Notes: a model not told the origin generated them from the letters alone. A stretch of DNA of 48,413 nt from Nostoc sp. GT001 (GCF_030382115.1 NZ_JAUDRJ010000003.1:1525609-1574021); one strand, 5' to 3'; positions 1 through 10,115 are shown, numbered from the stretch's first letter. A program made the numbers and translations.

Positions 1-121
1 CTAATAAACTTAAGAACTATAACTACTACTTTGTATATAGTCAAAGTATTTATCGAAGCACCTTTAATACTAGATACTAGGGATTGAGCTACGTTTGCTC
101 TGATAAGCGGCAATTTTAAAC

Positions 122-1450
122 ATGTCCTCCATCACTTTTGAAATTTTAATCATTTTGGTGCTAATTATTGCCAATGGCGTGTTTTCTATGTCTGAGATGG
201 CGATTGTCTCGGCACGGAAAGTAAGGTTACAACAGCTTGCCAATCAAGGAGATGCCAAGGCAATGGCAGCATTGAAATTAGCGGAGTCTCCAAATCATTT
301 CCTGTCAACCGTTCAAGTGGGTATTTCCCTAATCGGTATCCTAACTGGTGCTTTTGGAGGAGCAACCATTGCCAACCGACTGGCAGTCTATGTGCGACTT
401 GTACCCTTTTTAGCACCTTATAGTGAACCGATATCTTTTGGAGTAGTGGTTTTGATCATTACCTATTTGTCACTCATTGTTGGCGAATTAGTACCAAAGC
501 GTCTGGCATTAAACAACCCAGAAAGAATTGCATCGAATGTAGCTATTCCAATGCGTGCCTTATCGGCGATCGCTTCGCCAATGGTATATCTTTTAAGTGC
601 TTCTACAGATTTGATCCTGCGAGTGTTGGGAATTACAGCTTCTACCGAGCCGCAAGTCACCGAAGAAGAAATTAAAATCTTAATTGAGCAAGGCACTGAG
701 GCGGGAACCTTTGAGGAAGCTGAACAGGATATGGTGGAGCGAGTCTTTCGTTTAGGCGATCGCCCTGTAAGCTACTTAATGACACCCCGTCCTGATATTG
801 TTTGGCTAGACTTAGACGACTCTGCCGAAGAAAATCGCCAAAAAATGGTTGATAGTGCTTATTCTCGGTATCCAGTTTGTCAGGGGGGACTTGACAATGT
901 GTTGGGTGTTATCCCTGTCACGGACTTATTAGCCAGGAGTTTCCGAGGGGAACCACTAGACTTGACTATCGGATTGCGACAGCCCGTATTTGTGCCAGAA
1001 AGCACCCGTGGCTTGAAAGTTTTGGAATTGTTCAAGCAAACTATCACTCACATGGCGCTGGTAGTTGATGAATACGGCGTAATTCAAGGATTAGTTACTC
1101 TCAACGACATCATGAGTGAAATCGTGGGTGATGTTCCTTCAACAGATGGACAGGATCAACCACAAGCTGTACAACGCGAAGATGGTTCCTGGCTTTTGGA
1201 TGGGATGTTGCCTGTAGAGGAGTTTTTGGAACTTTTTGGGATGGAAGAGTGGGAATCTGAGGAACGCGGTAGTTATCAAACATTAGGCGGTTTTGTGATT
1301 ACCCATCTAGGTCGTATTCCTGCCGCAGCAGATCATTTTGAATGGCAAAGTATGCGAATTGAAGTGATGGATATGGATGGTAATCGCGTTGATAAGGTGC
1401 TAGTCGTACCAAAGGCAGTTAAATCAGCAGATACGAAAAAATCTGAGTAG
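122..1450 (+). CDS. Hemolysin/CorC-type membrane protein with DUF21 and CBS pair
   Basis: The 442-residue protein has the HlyC/CorC (CNNM-like) architecture. An N-terminal DUF21 membrane domain covers about residues 1-190, with hydrophobic segments near 3-25, 59-82, 103-128 and 140-165. Two CBS domains follow at about 205-340, starting at the typical VFRLGDRPVSYLMTPR stretch. A C-terminal CorC_HlyC (transporter-associated) domain lies at about 355-430. Family members sit in the cytoplasmic membrane and are linked to magnesium/cobalt or sodium efflux; the haemolysin name is historical. The ATG at 122 opens directly into the first membrane helix. The gene is convergent with the aldo/keto reductase at 1511 and stands alone on its strand. 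The family is certain; the transported ion is inference. Confidence 0.93.
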   Translation: MSSITFEILIILVLIIANGVFSMSEMAIVSARKVRLQQLANQGDAKAMAALKLAESPNHFLSTVQVGISLIGILTGAFGGATIANRLAVYVRLVPFLAPYSEPISFGVVVLIITYLSLIVGELVPKRLALNNPERIASNVAIPMRALSAIASPMVYLLSASTDLILRVLGITASTEPQVTEEEIKILIEQGTEAGTFEEAEQDMVERVFRLGDRPVSYLMTPRPDIVWLDLDDSAEENRQKMVDSAYSRYPVCQGGLDNVLGVIPVTDLLARSFRGEPLDLTIGLRQPVFVPESTRGLKVLELFKQTITHMALVVDEYGVIQGLVTLNDIMSEIVGDVPSTDGQDQPQAVQREDGSWLLDGMLPVEEFLELFGMEEWESEERGSYQTLGGFVITHLGRIPAAADHFEWQSMRIEVMDMDGNRVDKVLVVPKAVKSADTKKSE

Positions 1451-1510
1451 CAAAAGGAGGCAAAGGAGGAATTATTCAAAAAGTCACTCCCTTGTCTCTT
1501 CCCAATCCCT

Positions 1511-2692
1511 TTAAGTGCGAGATAGACGTTTGACCTCTTCACCCGCCAACATCTGATGAGCTTGTTTCAGGAGTTGGGGGATTTTATCGGCGTGAGGATT
1601 ACGGGTAAGAGATTTTCCTAAGTCTAATTCATCTAGCTGGTCGGCTTTGTTGCCGGGGAACCAGTGGCCGCCATTGCCAAGCAGGTTGTAGCGCATCTTA
1701 GCGTAGTCTACTAAATCGTAGGCGATCGCTAGATTCCGTAGCCACAAAATCACCCGAATATTTACCTCACCAGGAGTTTCGTCAAAGGTTGGTAGATTTG
1801 TTTCCCAGGATTTTACCCAATCTTCTCCCAAAGTAGCGATCGCTTCTTCTTCCAATCTTGCTAAAATTGGCGGCAAAATTTCTGATGCCCGGTCTATTAA
1901 TTCTAAAGTCTTCAAGTGTTCATCAAAATCTTGTGGTTTTGCTGCTCCCAAACTCAGGGTATGTACCTCCTGATGACTCAAACAAAACAAATCATTAAAC
2001 ACCATTGGACTCAACGGGGCGCAAAGATTTACTAATTTTTGGGGAGGCTCATACAACAAACCTCCTTTATTAGATGGGCTAATAATAAACACCCCCATAT
2101 CGTGGTGTTTAGCTGCTTCGATTGCCGCCCAATTCCATTGATTAATGTAGTACCAGTGCAGGTTCACGTAATCAAATTGATTGGTATTAATTGTCTGCAC
2201 AATTATATCTGTCGAGCCGTGTGTGGAAAAGCCAATAAATCTAACTTTTCCCTCTGCCCGCAACTGCTGCGCTACTTCCAAACAGCCGCCAGCACGGATG
2301 CTTTCATCTAACGACTCAGGATGATTAATGCCATGCAACCCTAAAAGGTCAACATAATCTAGCTGAAGATTTTTCAAGGATTTTTCAAATGTCTCTCGGA
2401 ATTCTTTCGCATCTGCCTTTGGGCTGATTTTGGTCTGAACAATCAACTTTTCGCGGGGAAACTTGGGCAATATTCTCCCCAATTGCATTTCAGAAGTGCC
2501 ATAACCACGGGCAGTTTCAATATGATTAATCCCAACCTCGACTGCCCTTCTAATAGTCGCTTCCAGATTTGCCTGGTTATCAGCAGGAATTTCATGATTG
2601 GGAACATCTTCCCATTTGAACTGATATCTCATGCCACCGCAGGAAAACACTGGCATCTGTAATTCTGTGCGTCCAAATCTTCTATATAGCAT
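1511..2692 (-). CDS. Aldo/keto reductase family oxidoreductase (long form)
   Basis: The 393-residue protein starts with the AKR barrel signature (RRFGRTELQMPVFSCGGM). The usual AKR tetrad maps to E59 (in IETARGYG), Y64, K88 (in VQTKIS) and H120 (in LLGLHGIN). Position 59 is normally Asp in this family and is Glu here, a conservative but notable change. The C-terminal part beyond about residue 270 matches the extended COG1453-like group, which often carries a CxxCxxC iron-sulfur motif. I see no such cysteine cluster, so any cluster-binding role is probably lost. The protein is likely an NADPH-dependent reductase of carbonyl compounds with unknown substrate. It is convergent with the CBS protein gene and reads in the same direction as the NRPS upstream, with about 280 bases between. 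Confidence 0.9.
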   Translation of the reverse strand: MLYRRFGRTELQMPVFSCGGMRYQFKWEDVPNHEIPADNQANLEATIRRAVEVGINHIETARGYGTSEMQLGRILPKFPREKLIVQTKISPKADAKEFRETFEKSLKNLQLDYVDLLGLHGINHPESLDESIRAGGCLEVAQQLRAEGKVRFIGFSTHGSTDIIVQTINTNQFDYVNLHWYYINQWNWAAIEAAKHHDMGVFIISPSNKGGLLYEPPQKLVNLCAPLSPMVFNDLFCLSHQEVHTLSLGAAKPQDFDEHLKTLELIDRASEILPPILARLEEEAIATLGEDWVKSWETNLPTFDETPGEVNIRVILWLRNLAIAYDLVDYAKMRYNLLGNGGHWFPGNKADQLDELDLGKSLTRNPHADKIPQLLKQAHQMLAGEEVKRLSRT

Positions 2693-2919
2693 CAGTGGAT
2701 TGTGGATTGCTTACCAACTTAAAATCTAACAACGATAGTCATTCCAGCTTGTAGTGCCACAATAATTCCCTCTGTTCAATCTGTGACACTAGCAATATTC
2801 ATCGCATTCTTAAATCGGTCAGGTCTTTTGGTTATTGGATTTTTACCAATATTCCAGTTCCACAGACTAATTATCTCATCGTAGTTACCACTTTCTCAAG
2901 TTTAGACCAAGAAATGGCA

Positions 2920-2944
2920 AAACAACCCAGCAGTGCTGAGTTGT
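2920..2944 (-). terminator. Rho-independent terminator after the NRPS gene
   Basis: Read on the minus strand, ACAACTCAGCA pairs with TGCTGGGTTGT (one G-U pair) around a single C, so the real loop is a few bases wider. A short T-run follows directly. It lies about 30 bases beyond the NRPS stop codon. Confidence 0.6.
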
Positions 2945-2973
2945 GCGAAGGTGAACTAACAAAAAAGTTCAAA

Positions 2974-5900
2974 TTAATTTTTTGCAATCTGAGACTGCGC
3001 GTGAGTTAAGCAATTTCTCAATTTTTCAGCTAACACTTGTACATGGGGTTCTTTAAGTATGTCAAGGTGAGATCCGGGAAGGTAATGAATATCTAATCCT
3101 CCAACTACTAGGTCGCCCCAGCCAAATTGAGGATCGTATTCTGTGCCTATAGCTTCGTCCCGATTTTTATCCTCTGTTCGTAAAAGAATAGCTCGACCAA
3201 GGTAAGGTGAAAAAATATAGTCACTGAGGGCTTGAGTGTTAGTATCTATAACCTTTAAATGCTTATCAGTTTCAGGTACATGAAGTACGTCTTCCAAGTA
3301 ACGGTTATATGTATTTTGCAGTTGTTGCTTACGCCAATAACTCCATCTCACAATCTTTTGCCAAACGTAGTTAGGCCCTTGTTGAACAATATTATTTAAA
3401 TGCAAAAAAACTCGTTTTAGAAATGGCGCCTGCCAGCTATAACCTATACGACAACTATCAAGCATAATTAAAATGCCGACTTGTTCGCCTTGCTCATGGA
3501 GTTGTTTAGCCATCTCGAAGGCAACTGTACCCCCAAAAGAATAACCTCCGAGAAAATAAGGGCCATGAGGTTGAATGGCCTGAATTTCTTGAATGTAGTA
3601 CGCTGCCATATCTTCAATACGGGTATGGAGAGGGTATTTTTCATCTAGCCCTCGTGGTTGTAATCCGTAAAATGGTTGTTCTGTCCCCAGATGCAATGCC
3701 AATTCACGAAAACATAAGACTTCTCCACCCAGCCCGTGAATACAGAAAAAAGGTGGCTTGGAACCGTTGGGTTGAATTTCTACCAAGGATGACCAGCTAG
3801 ATTTTGACTGGTCTAAGGTATTTACTAAAGCCGAGTTTGTTGTTAAATCTTCTTCTTGGCAGATTATTTTGGCTAGAGCCTCTACGTTACCTGACTGGAA
3901 AAGAATGGCAAGCGGAAGGTTTTTACTAAATGTCTTTTCAATTTGCCAAAACAGTTTTACTGCTAGGATAGAATGTCCTCCTAGCTCGAAGAAGTTATCC
4001 CTAACACCAATGGGCTGCACACCCAAAATTTGTTCCCAAATCTGTGTCAACTGGCGTTCCACTTCATTGCGGGGAGCAACAAAGCTGGCTTCTGGCTCTT
4101 GCCTCGATAAGTCTGGTATTGGTAGAGCGCGACGGTCTACCTTGCCGTTGGGGGTTAAGGGCATGGTGTCCAGCAAGACAAAAGTCGAAGGTAGCATGTA
4201 CTGTGGCAATTTTGTCGACAGGAAGCTTCGGATACCAGCAATTGTAATTACTGAGTCTTGATTTGGTATAATGTAAGCCACCAAACGTTGATCGCCAGGA
4301 ACGTCTTCACGGGCAATGACTACAGTTTGGAGTACATCTGGATGTTGGGCTAACACCGTTTCAATTTCCCCTGGTTCAATGCGTATCCCCCGGATCTTGA
4401 CTTGATGATCTCGGCGACCGAGAATTTCTAGAGAGCCATCTGGACGATAGCATCCGCGATCGCCTGTATAATAAAGCCAATCGTGGCGATCGTTCCCAAA
4501 AGGGTTCTTAACAAACCGAGAATGGTTTTCTTGCTGGGTATTGATATAGCCCAAACTGCGGAATGGAGTTCGGATTACAATCTCGCCTGGTTCACCGATA
4601 CCGCATGGTTGTTGACTTGATGTGAAAACCAGTGCTTGAGTTTGCGGCAGCGGCAATCCTACTGGCTGTACACCAGGGCTACACTCAAGAGGTACTCGGT
4701 AATAACATTTCGCCAAAGTTGTCTCTGTCGGGCCGTAGAGATTAATAATTTCCCCTGATTCTGGAAAAGCATCCCGCCAGCGAACTACAAGGGTTTCTTT
4801 CAAAGGTTCTCCAGCCAAGAATAACCAGCGTAAGTTACGTAAAGATACTCCTGACGGCACATTCGCTAACCATAATTGCGCCAGCGAAGGAACTGTATGC
4901 AGTACAGAAATTTGCTCATTTTCCAAATAACGCAGAATTCTAGTCGGTTCTAAGTTATCCTCTTCTTCTGGCAAGCATAGGGTTGCACCACTAGTTAAAG
5001 GTAAAAAGATATCTCTAAGAACGACATCAAAAGAAAGACCAGTTAATTGGGCAACGCGGTCTTGCTGATTAATTTCAAAAGTCTGTCGCTGCCAGTTCAG
5101 AAAATGCGCCAACCCTTTATGACACCCCAGCACCCCTTTCGGTACACCAGTAGTGCCGGAAGTAAAGAAAATATAAGCTGCATCATCAGCAGCGATTTCA
5201 GGTAGATTTACTGTTTCAACGCTCTTTTGAGAATTTATAGCTTCTCCTGTGTCTGGGTTGACACAGATGCTAGTTAAAGAATCCCATATTTTTCCGTCTT
5301 TTGGATGTTGACTATCAATATATAATATGTATTTAGCTTTAGCTTCTTGTAACATCAGCCGCTGGCGTTGGCTGGGAAGTTTGGGGTCGAGGGTGAGTAA
5401 CACACCGCCACTCAAGAGTACGCCTAGCATACTGGCAATTAGCCCAAAGCTGCGTGTCCCAAACACGGCTACGACATCTCCCCGCTCTACTCCGTGAGAT
5501 AACAAAACCTGTGCTAAGGTTTGAGCGATTTTGCCCAACTCTCCATAATTCCAAGTGCGAATTCCTTGACGAAGTGATGAATGTTCTGGGGTACGATTTG
5601 CCCAAGAGGTAAACATTGTTGTCGTCAATTCATACTGTGGTTCTGGCAAAACCGCCCTTGGCTCTGGCAGCAAAGGTCGTGCTTCTGGTGTCACCAAGGA
5701 ATACAAACTAATCTGTCTCTCTGGAGCAGCAACAATTTGATTTAGCAAGTGATGGAATTGATGAAGCATTTCCATCATCCGTTCTGAAGTAAACAGATCG
5801 GTGTTGTAGACTAAATCAAGTTGGATTCCTTGATTTTGTTCTGTAACATAAAGGGTTAAGTCGAACTTAGAAGCTGTTTCTAAGATCGAGACTGGTTCGA

Positions 5901-8900
5901 TAGCCACTCCAGGTAGTTCCAGTTGGATGTCCCTTAAGTTGAGCATATTAAACCACACTTGAAACAGTGGGTTGCGACTGGTATCTCGCTCTGGTTGCAG
6001 TTCTTCTACCAGTTTCTCGAAGGGCATATCCTGATGAGCATAAGCAGCTAATGCCATCTGGCGAACTCGATTTAGCACTGAACGAAAACTGGGATTCTCA
6101 GCAAAATCAGTCCGTAAAACAACGGTGTTAATAAAAAATCCAATTAACTCTTCAATCTCAGAACGGTTACGTCCGGCAATGGGAGAACCGATAAGAATGT
6201 CTTCTTGGCCAGTATAGCGGTGCAGTATTGTCCCAAAGGCTGTCAGTAATGTCATGAATAGAGTGACACCCTCCTGATGCGAGAGTTCTGTGAGTGATGC
6301 ACTCAAAGTCTGCGGTAGCATCAGAGATTGGGCTGCTCCTTGGTAAGTTTGCACTGGTGGCCGTGGTCGGTCGGTAGGCAATTCCAGTACAGTATTAGCA
6401 CCTGCTAATTGGGTTTTCCAATAGTTAATTTGGCTGGAAAGTACCTCATCTGATAGCCATTGGTGCTGCCACACAACAAAATCCGCATACTGAATAGGCA
6501 ATTTTGTCAAGGGGGAAGGCTTATTATTCAAAAAAGCTTCATAAAGCGCTGTTAACTGCTGCCAGAGAATACCAATTGACCAGCCATCTGAGGCGATGTG
6601 GTGCATCATTAACAAGAGTATATGCTCCTGTTCGTCTATCTGGAGCAAAGTAGCACGCAGCATCAAGTCAGATTCTAAGTTGAAGGGGCGTTGCACCTCT
6701 TGATTTAGGAGAAATTCTACTTGCTCCTTTGTTACCTTAATAATTTTGAGTTCCACTGGCCGAGGCGTGCCAATTACTTGTATGGGGCTACCATCAGATG
6801 ATGTAATGAAGTGGGTTCGCAATGCCTCATGATGGACAACGATCGCATCTAGTGACTGTTGTAATATACCCAGGTTTAACTTGCCCGTTAAGCGCTGTGC
6901 ATTGGAGACGATATACGCTCGGCTGTTGGGTTCCAACTGCTCCAAAAACCAGACTCGCTGTTGAGCAAAGGATAGAGGGGCTGATTGCCGATTGGCTATT
7001 TGGGGAATAGTCTGATTTTGGGGATCATTTTCTGGAGTTTGGTTTTGAGCGAACGCTTGAGCTAAAGTAGCGATCGTGGGATTCTCAAATAAGAGTTGCA
7101 ACGATATTTCTATTTGAAAAGCTTGGCGAACTCTAGACATTACTTGAGTAGCCAGCAGTGAATGCCCTCCCAATTCAAAAAAATTGTCGTGGATGCCTAC
7201 TTGTTCCAGACGCAAAACTTTTGCCCAAATGTCAGCTAAAACTTCTTCTGTCGAATTCTGAGGTGGAACAAAGTTAGTTGACAGCCTAATATCAGATGTA
7301 TCCGGTGCAGGTAAGGCGCGGCGGTCTATTTTACCGTTGGGATTTAATGGCAGAGTGTCTAAAAATACAAAGAAACTAGGCACCATGTATTCAGGCAACC
7401 GAGTTTCCAAAAAGCGACGCAATTCAGCCTGACTAGGAATTTGCTCTGGACTGGCAACAACAATATATGCCACGAGTCGCTTGTCCCCAGGCACATCTTC
7501 TCTGGCTATGACTAAAGTCTGCGTCAGTGCCGGATGTTGAGCTAGTATGGCTTCAATTTCTCCTAATTCAATTCTGAAGCCACGTATTTTAACTTGGTAG
7601 TCTCTCCGACCAAGGAACTCGATATTACCATCGCTCAAATAACGTGCCAAGTCCCCAGTTTTGTAAAGGCGTGCCCCAGGTTCAGAGCTAAAAGGGTTGA
7701 AAATAAACTTCTCTGTGGTCAATTCTGGACGGTTAAGATAGCCTCGTGCTAGACCAATACCGCCAATGTGCAGTTCACCTGATTCACCAACAGGCATTGG
7801 CTGCAAATTTTCATCGAGGATGTGAATTTCTGCATTGGTAATCGGACGACCAATGGGTGCAATAGCATAATTAGTGTCCCGTTGGCAACTCCAGAAAGTG
7901 GTATCAATGGAAGCTTCTGTCGGGCCATAACAATTGTGTAAAACATTGTCCAAATTCAATTGGGCAAAGAAGCGTTCTATAAGTTCGCCAGGTAAAGCTT
8001 CACCACCGCAGGTAATGTGTCTGATGAATCGGCAATTCTCAATTCCTTTCTCTTCCAATAATACACGTAGTATGGAAGGTACTAAAGCCAGAACTGTGAT
8101 TTGCTGCTGAGTAATTACCTTCACAAGGTAGGCTGTATCTTGATGTCCACCAGGGCGAGCTATGAACAATTGACCCCCAAAGCACAATGGCCAGAATATC
8201 TGCCATACTGAGGGGTCGAAGCTAAAAGAAATACTTAGTAAAACTTTGTCCGCGTGAGTTAATCCAAAAGTTGTTTGCTTCCAGTGGAGTTGATTGCAGA
8301 TACCACGGTGAGGGATCATTACACCCTTGGGCTGTCCTGTAGAACCAGATGTGTAGATTACGTAGATGAGGTTATCAGCCGTAGTTTGGTTTACAGGATT
8401 TTCTTGACTGTTTTGAATATTCCCTTGCCAGTCTAAGTCCAGACAAACCACTTGTGCCTGATGTGGTGGTAAGTTCTTGATCAACTTTTCTTGGGTTAAC
8501 AATATTGGCGTCTGGGTGTCTTCCAAGATGAAAGCTAAACGTTCTGAGGGATATGCCGGATCTAAAGGTACATAAGCGCCTCCAGCTTTCAGAATGCCTA
8601 GTAGTCCTACAATCATCTCTAAGGAGCGCTCTAGGCATATACCTACAAGTACTTCTGGCCCAACGCCTAAAGCACGTAGGTGGTGCGCTAGTTGATTCGC
8701 CCGCTGGTTTAACTGTTGATAAGTAAGTTGTGTATTTTCACATACTACTGCAATTGCTTGGGGCGATCGCTCCACTTGCATCTCAAACATTTGATGAATG
8801 CACAGATCCTGATGATAAACTACTTGGGTGTCATTCAATTCCTGTAAAACTTGAGTGCCGATGATGTTAGTTAAGGTATTTAAGGTAATATTTTGCTTAT

Positions 8901-8928
8901 ATTCTGATGTCTGACTATTTATCTGCAT
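2974..8928 (-). CDS. Two-module non-ribosomal peptide synthetase, A-PCP-C-A-PCP-TE
   Basis: The 1984-residue protein has a complete two-module layout. Adenylation domain 1 covers about residues 45-560 (A3 YTSGSTGQPKG, A10 PNGKIDRRALP). Carrier protein 1 has its phosphopantetheine serine near 589 (FFELGGHSLL). The condensation domain covers about 640-1090, with active site HHIASDG near 776, an LCL-like form. Adenylation domain 2 covers about 1100-1600, and carrier protein 2 has its serine near 1650. The type I thioesterase covers about 1715-1975, with nucleophile S1797 in GYSFGG and a likely catalytic His near 1952. There is no starter condensation, epimerase, reductase or PKS domain, so it should load one residue, condense a second and release or cyclise a dipeptide. 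Hand alignment to GrsA-PheA gives specificity positions D-P-W-A-T-G-C-I-D for A1 and D-V-R-H-F-A-L-L-A for A2; I assign no substrate. The methyltransferase gene upstream reads the same way. Product unknown. Confidence 0.95.
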   Translation of the reverse strand: MQINSQTSEYKQNITLNTLTNIIGTQVLQELNDTQVVYHQDLCIHQMFEMQVERSPQAIAVVCENTQLTYQQLNQRANQLAHHLRALGVGPEVLVGICLERSLEMIVGLLGILKAGGAYVPLDPAYPSERLAFILEDTQTPILLTQEKLIKNLPPHQAQVVCLDLDWQGNIQNSQENPVNQTTADNLIYVIYTSGSTGQPKGVMIPHRGICNQLHWKQTTFGLTHADKVLLSISFSFDPSVWQIFWPLCFGGQLFIARPGGHQDTAYLVKVITQQQITVLALVPSILRVLLEEKGIENCRFIRHITCGGEALPGELIERFFAQLNLDNVLHNCYGPTEASIDTTFWSCQRDTNYAIAPIGRPITNAEIHILDENLQPMPVGESGELHIGGIGLARGYLNRPELTTEKFIFNPFSSEPGARLYKTGDLARYLSDGNIEFLGRRDYQVKIRGFRIELGEIEAILAQHPALTQTLVIAREDVPGDKRLVAYIVVASPEQIPSQAELRRFLETRLPEYMVPSFFVFLDTLPLNPNGKIDRRALPAPDTSDIRLSTNFVPPQNSTEEVLADIWAKVLRLEQVGIHDNFFELGGHSLLATQVMSRVRQAFQIEISLQLLFENPTIATLAQAFAQNQTPENDPQNQTIPQIANRQSAPLSFAQQRVWFLEQLEPNSRAYIVSNAQRLTGKLNLGILQQSLDAIVVHHEALRTHFITSSDGSPIQVIGTPRPVELKIIKVTKEQVEFLLNQEVQRPFNLESDLMLRATLLQIDEQEHILLLMMHHIASDGWSIGILWQQLTALYEAFLNNKPSPLTKLPIQYADFVVWQHQWLSDEVLSSQINYWKTQLAGANTVLELPTDRPRPPVQTYQGAAQSLMLPQTLSASLTELSHQEGVTLFMTLLTAFGTILHRYTGQEDILIGSPIAGRNRSEIEELIGFFINTVVLRTDFAENPSFRSVLNRVRQMALAAYAHQDMPFEKLVEELQPERDTSRNPLFQVWFNMLNLRDIQLELPGVAIEPVSILETASKFDLTLYVTEQNQGIQLDLVYNTDLFTSERMMEMLHQFHHLLNQIVAAPERQISLYSLVTPEARPLLPEPRAVLPEPQYELTTTMFTSWANRTPEHSSLRQGIRTWNYGELGKIAQTLAQVLLSHGVERGDVVAVFGTRSFGLIASMLGVLLSGGVLLTLDPKLPSQRQRLMLQEAKAKYILYIDSQHPKDGKIWDSLTSICVNPDTGEAINSQKSVETVNLPEIAADDAAYIFFTSGTTGVPKGVLGCHKGLAHFLNWQRQTFEINQQDRVAQLTGLSFDVVLRDIFLPLTSGATLCLPEEEDNLEPTRILRYLENEQISVLHTVPSLAQLWLANVPSGVSLRNLRWLFLAGEPLKETLVVRWRDAFPESGEIINLYGPTETTLAKCYYRVPLECSPGVQPVGLPLPQTQALVFTSSQQPCGIGEPGEIVIRTPFRSLGYINTQQENHSRFVKNPFGNDRHDWLYYTGDRGCYRPDGSLEILGRRDHQVKIRGIRIEPGEIETVLAQHPDVLQTVVIAREDVPGDQRLVAYIIPNQDSVITIAGIRSFLSTKLPQYMLPSTFVLLDTMPLTPNGKVDRRALPIPDLSRQEPEASFVAPRNEVERQLTQIWEQILGVQPIGVRDNFFELGGHSILAVKLFWQIEKTFSKNLPLAILFQSGNVEALAKIICQEEDLTTNSALVNTLDQSKSSWSSLVEIQPNGSKPPFFCIHGLGGEVLCFRELALHLGTEQPFYGLQPRGLDEKYPLHTRIEDMAAYYIQEIQAIQPHGPYFLGGYSFGGTVAFEMAKQLHEQGEQVGILIMLDSCRIGYSWQAPFLKRVFLHLNNIVQQGPNYVWQKIVRWSYWRKQQLQNTYNRYLEDVLHVPETDKHLKVIDTNTQALSDYIFSPYLGRAILLRTEDKNRDEAIGTEYDPQFGWGDLVVGGLDIHYLPGSHLDILKEPHVQVLAEKLRNCLTHAQSQIAKN

Positions 8929-9105
8929 TTTCTATATTAAGTTCGAGTGGGCATAAATAATTAAAGTTTATTAGGACGTAAATAATTAAAGGTTTATGAC
9001 TAAACAAAGATATGAGTAAATACAGCCCCCAATCTCTAGAAAATGAGCAGAATACTATTAATTATCACATAACCGACATATAGCAATCTTGAATGATACA
9101 GACGC

Positions 9106-9136
9106 TAGGAGCACACAGATATGTTGTGCGCCCCTA
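9106..9136 (-). terminator. Imperfect hairpin between methyltransferase and NRPS
   Basis: AGGAGCACACA and TGTGCGCCCCT can pair with two mismatches around a short loop, about 80 bases past the methyltransferase stop. There is no clear T-run. It resembles the GC-rich mini-hairpins scattered between cyanobacterial genes, so it may be only a repeat. Confidence 0.3.
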
Positions 9137-9212
9137 ACCCCTACTAATTGTTTTGACTCCAAGGAATTGCAAACAGCTATAACACTTCCCAAACTAAAAA
9201 GTTGCTTGCTCT

Positions 9213-10115
9213 TTAATTTTTGACTATTACCAGTGCCTTCATTTCCGCATTGAGCAGAGGTTGATGATAATTTTTTTGGAGGTCTGGCACAGGTTTTCCA
9301 TCTACAATAACTTTGTAGATTTTTGCATAGCAGTTGCTCGGTAAATTGTCAATAATTCTTGTTTTAAATGCAGCAGGACTATAAGTTCTAGCAAAGCCTT
9401 CATATGCACCCCATCCAGCAAAGCTTGCAGTATTGTCAAAAATTGTGATTGCTTTGTCAAAATTGGGCTTCTGAATCCGTTTATTGTTCCAGATTTCTGC
9501 ATATTCGTTAGTTAAAAATAGCGGTGCAATGACAAGTTTTCTGCCAACTTTCAATAAACGTACTGCCTCTTTAATAAACTTAATATCCAAATCATCTCGA
9601 AAATGCTCAAAAGAGTGATGACAGCTAATTCCATCTAAAGATTCATCTGGGAGAGGGATCGCATCAATAGAGCCACCAATGTACTTAATTCCATCTGTGA
9701 CTTTTCCGTCCAATAAAGAGTCTTGACAGTAAGCATTCAATTTGAACTCCGAAACTGCCATTAAAGCCTTTATATATTCAGCTTTTTCACCACCAGCAGC
9801 ATCAAGTATTTTATCACCCTCTTTCAAATCTAACAGAGTCATTGTCGTCAGATATTCAAGTGGCTTGGAATGGATATAATCAAGCTGATTATATTTACTC
9901 AGTACATCTGAATTTATAAAATCCCTATAATCTTTTTCAGAAAAAGATAAATTGTTTATTTCTGTCTGTGCTTTTCCTATTTCCGAATCATTTGTGGCTC
10001 GTAAAATTTTATTAACTTCTAAATTATTGAGACGTAAATCTGTCAGAAAACGCCACTTTTTACTGTTTAAAAACCTACCCAATCGACCTAATATATCTAA
10101 TTTGCTAGTCACCAT
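9213..10115 (-). CDS. Class I SAM-dependent methyltransferase
   Basis: This is a 300-residue protein. The Rossmann methyltransferase core begins near residue 95, where GDKILDAAGGEKAEY is a variant motif I. An acidic strand-2 end follows (CQDSLLDG), then a motif II/III region (GGSIDAIPLPDESLDGISC HHSFEHF, with DESLDGISCHHSFEH resembling methyltransferase type 11). About 90 N-terminal residues have no family I recognise. The ATG at 10115 is preceded by a GGGGTGAAAG stretch that can act as ribosome binding site. The gene reads toward the NRPS with 284 bases between, so it could be a tailoring enzyme, but the gap and a hairpin in it make a shared transcript uncertain. The substrate cannot be told from sequence. 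Confidence 0.85.
   Translation of the reverse strand: MVTSKLDILGRLGRFLNSKKWRFLTDLRLNNLEVNKILRATNDSEIGKAQTEINNLSFSEKDYRDFINSDVLSKYNQLDYIHSKPLEYLTTMTLLDLKEGDKILDAAGGEKAEYIKALMAVSEFKLNAYCQDSLLDGKVTDGIKYIGGSIDAIPLPDESLDGISCHHSFEHFRDDLDIKFIKEAVRLLKVGRKLVIAPLFLTNEYAEIWNNKRIQKPNFDKAITIFDNTASFAGWGAYEGFARTYSPAAFKTRIIDNLPSNCYAKIYKVIVDGKPVPDLQKNYHQPLLNAEMKALVIVKN

Noticed and set aside
3869..8638. Several open frames of 60-130 codons inside the NRPS on both strands
   Set aside because: Shadows of the long NRPS frame, whose domains and motifs are continuous from end to end.
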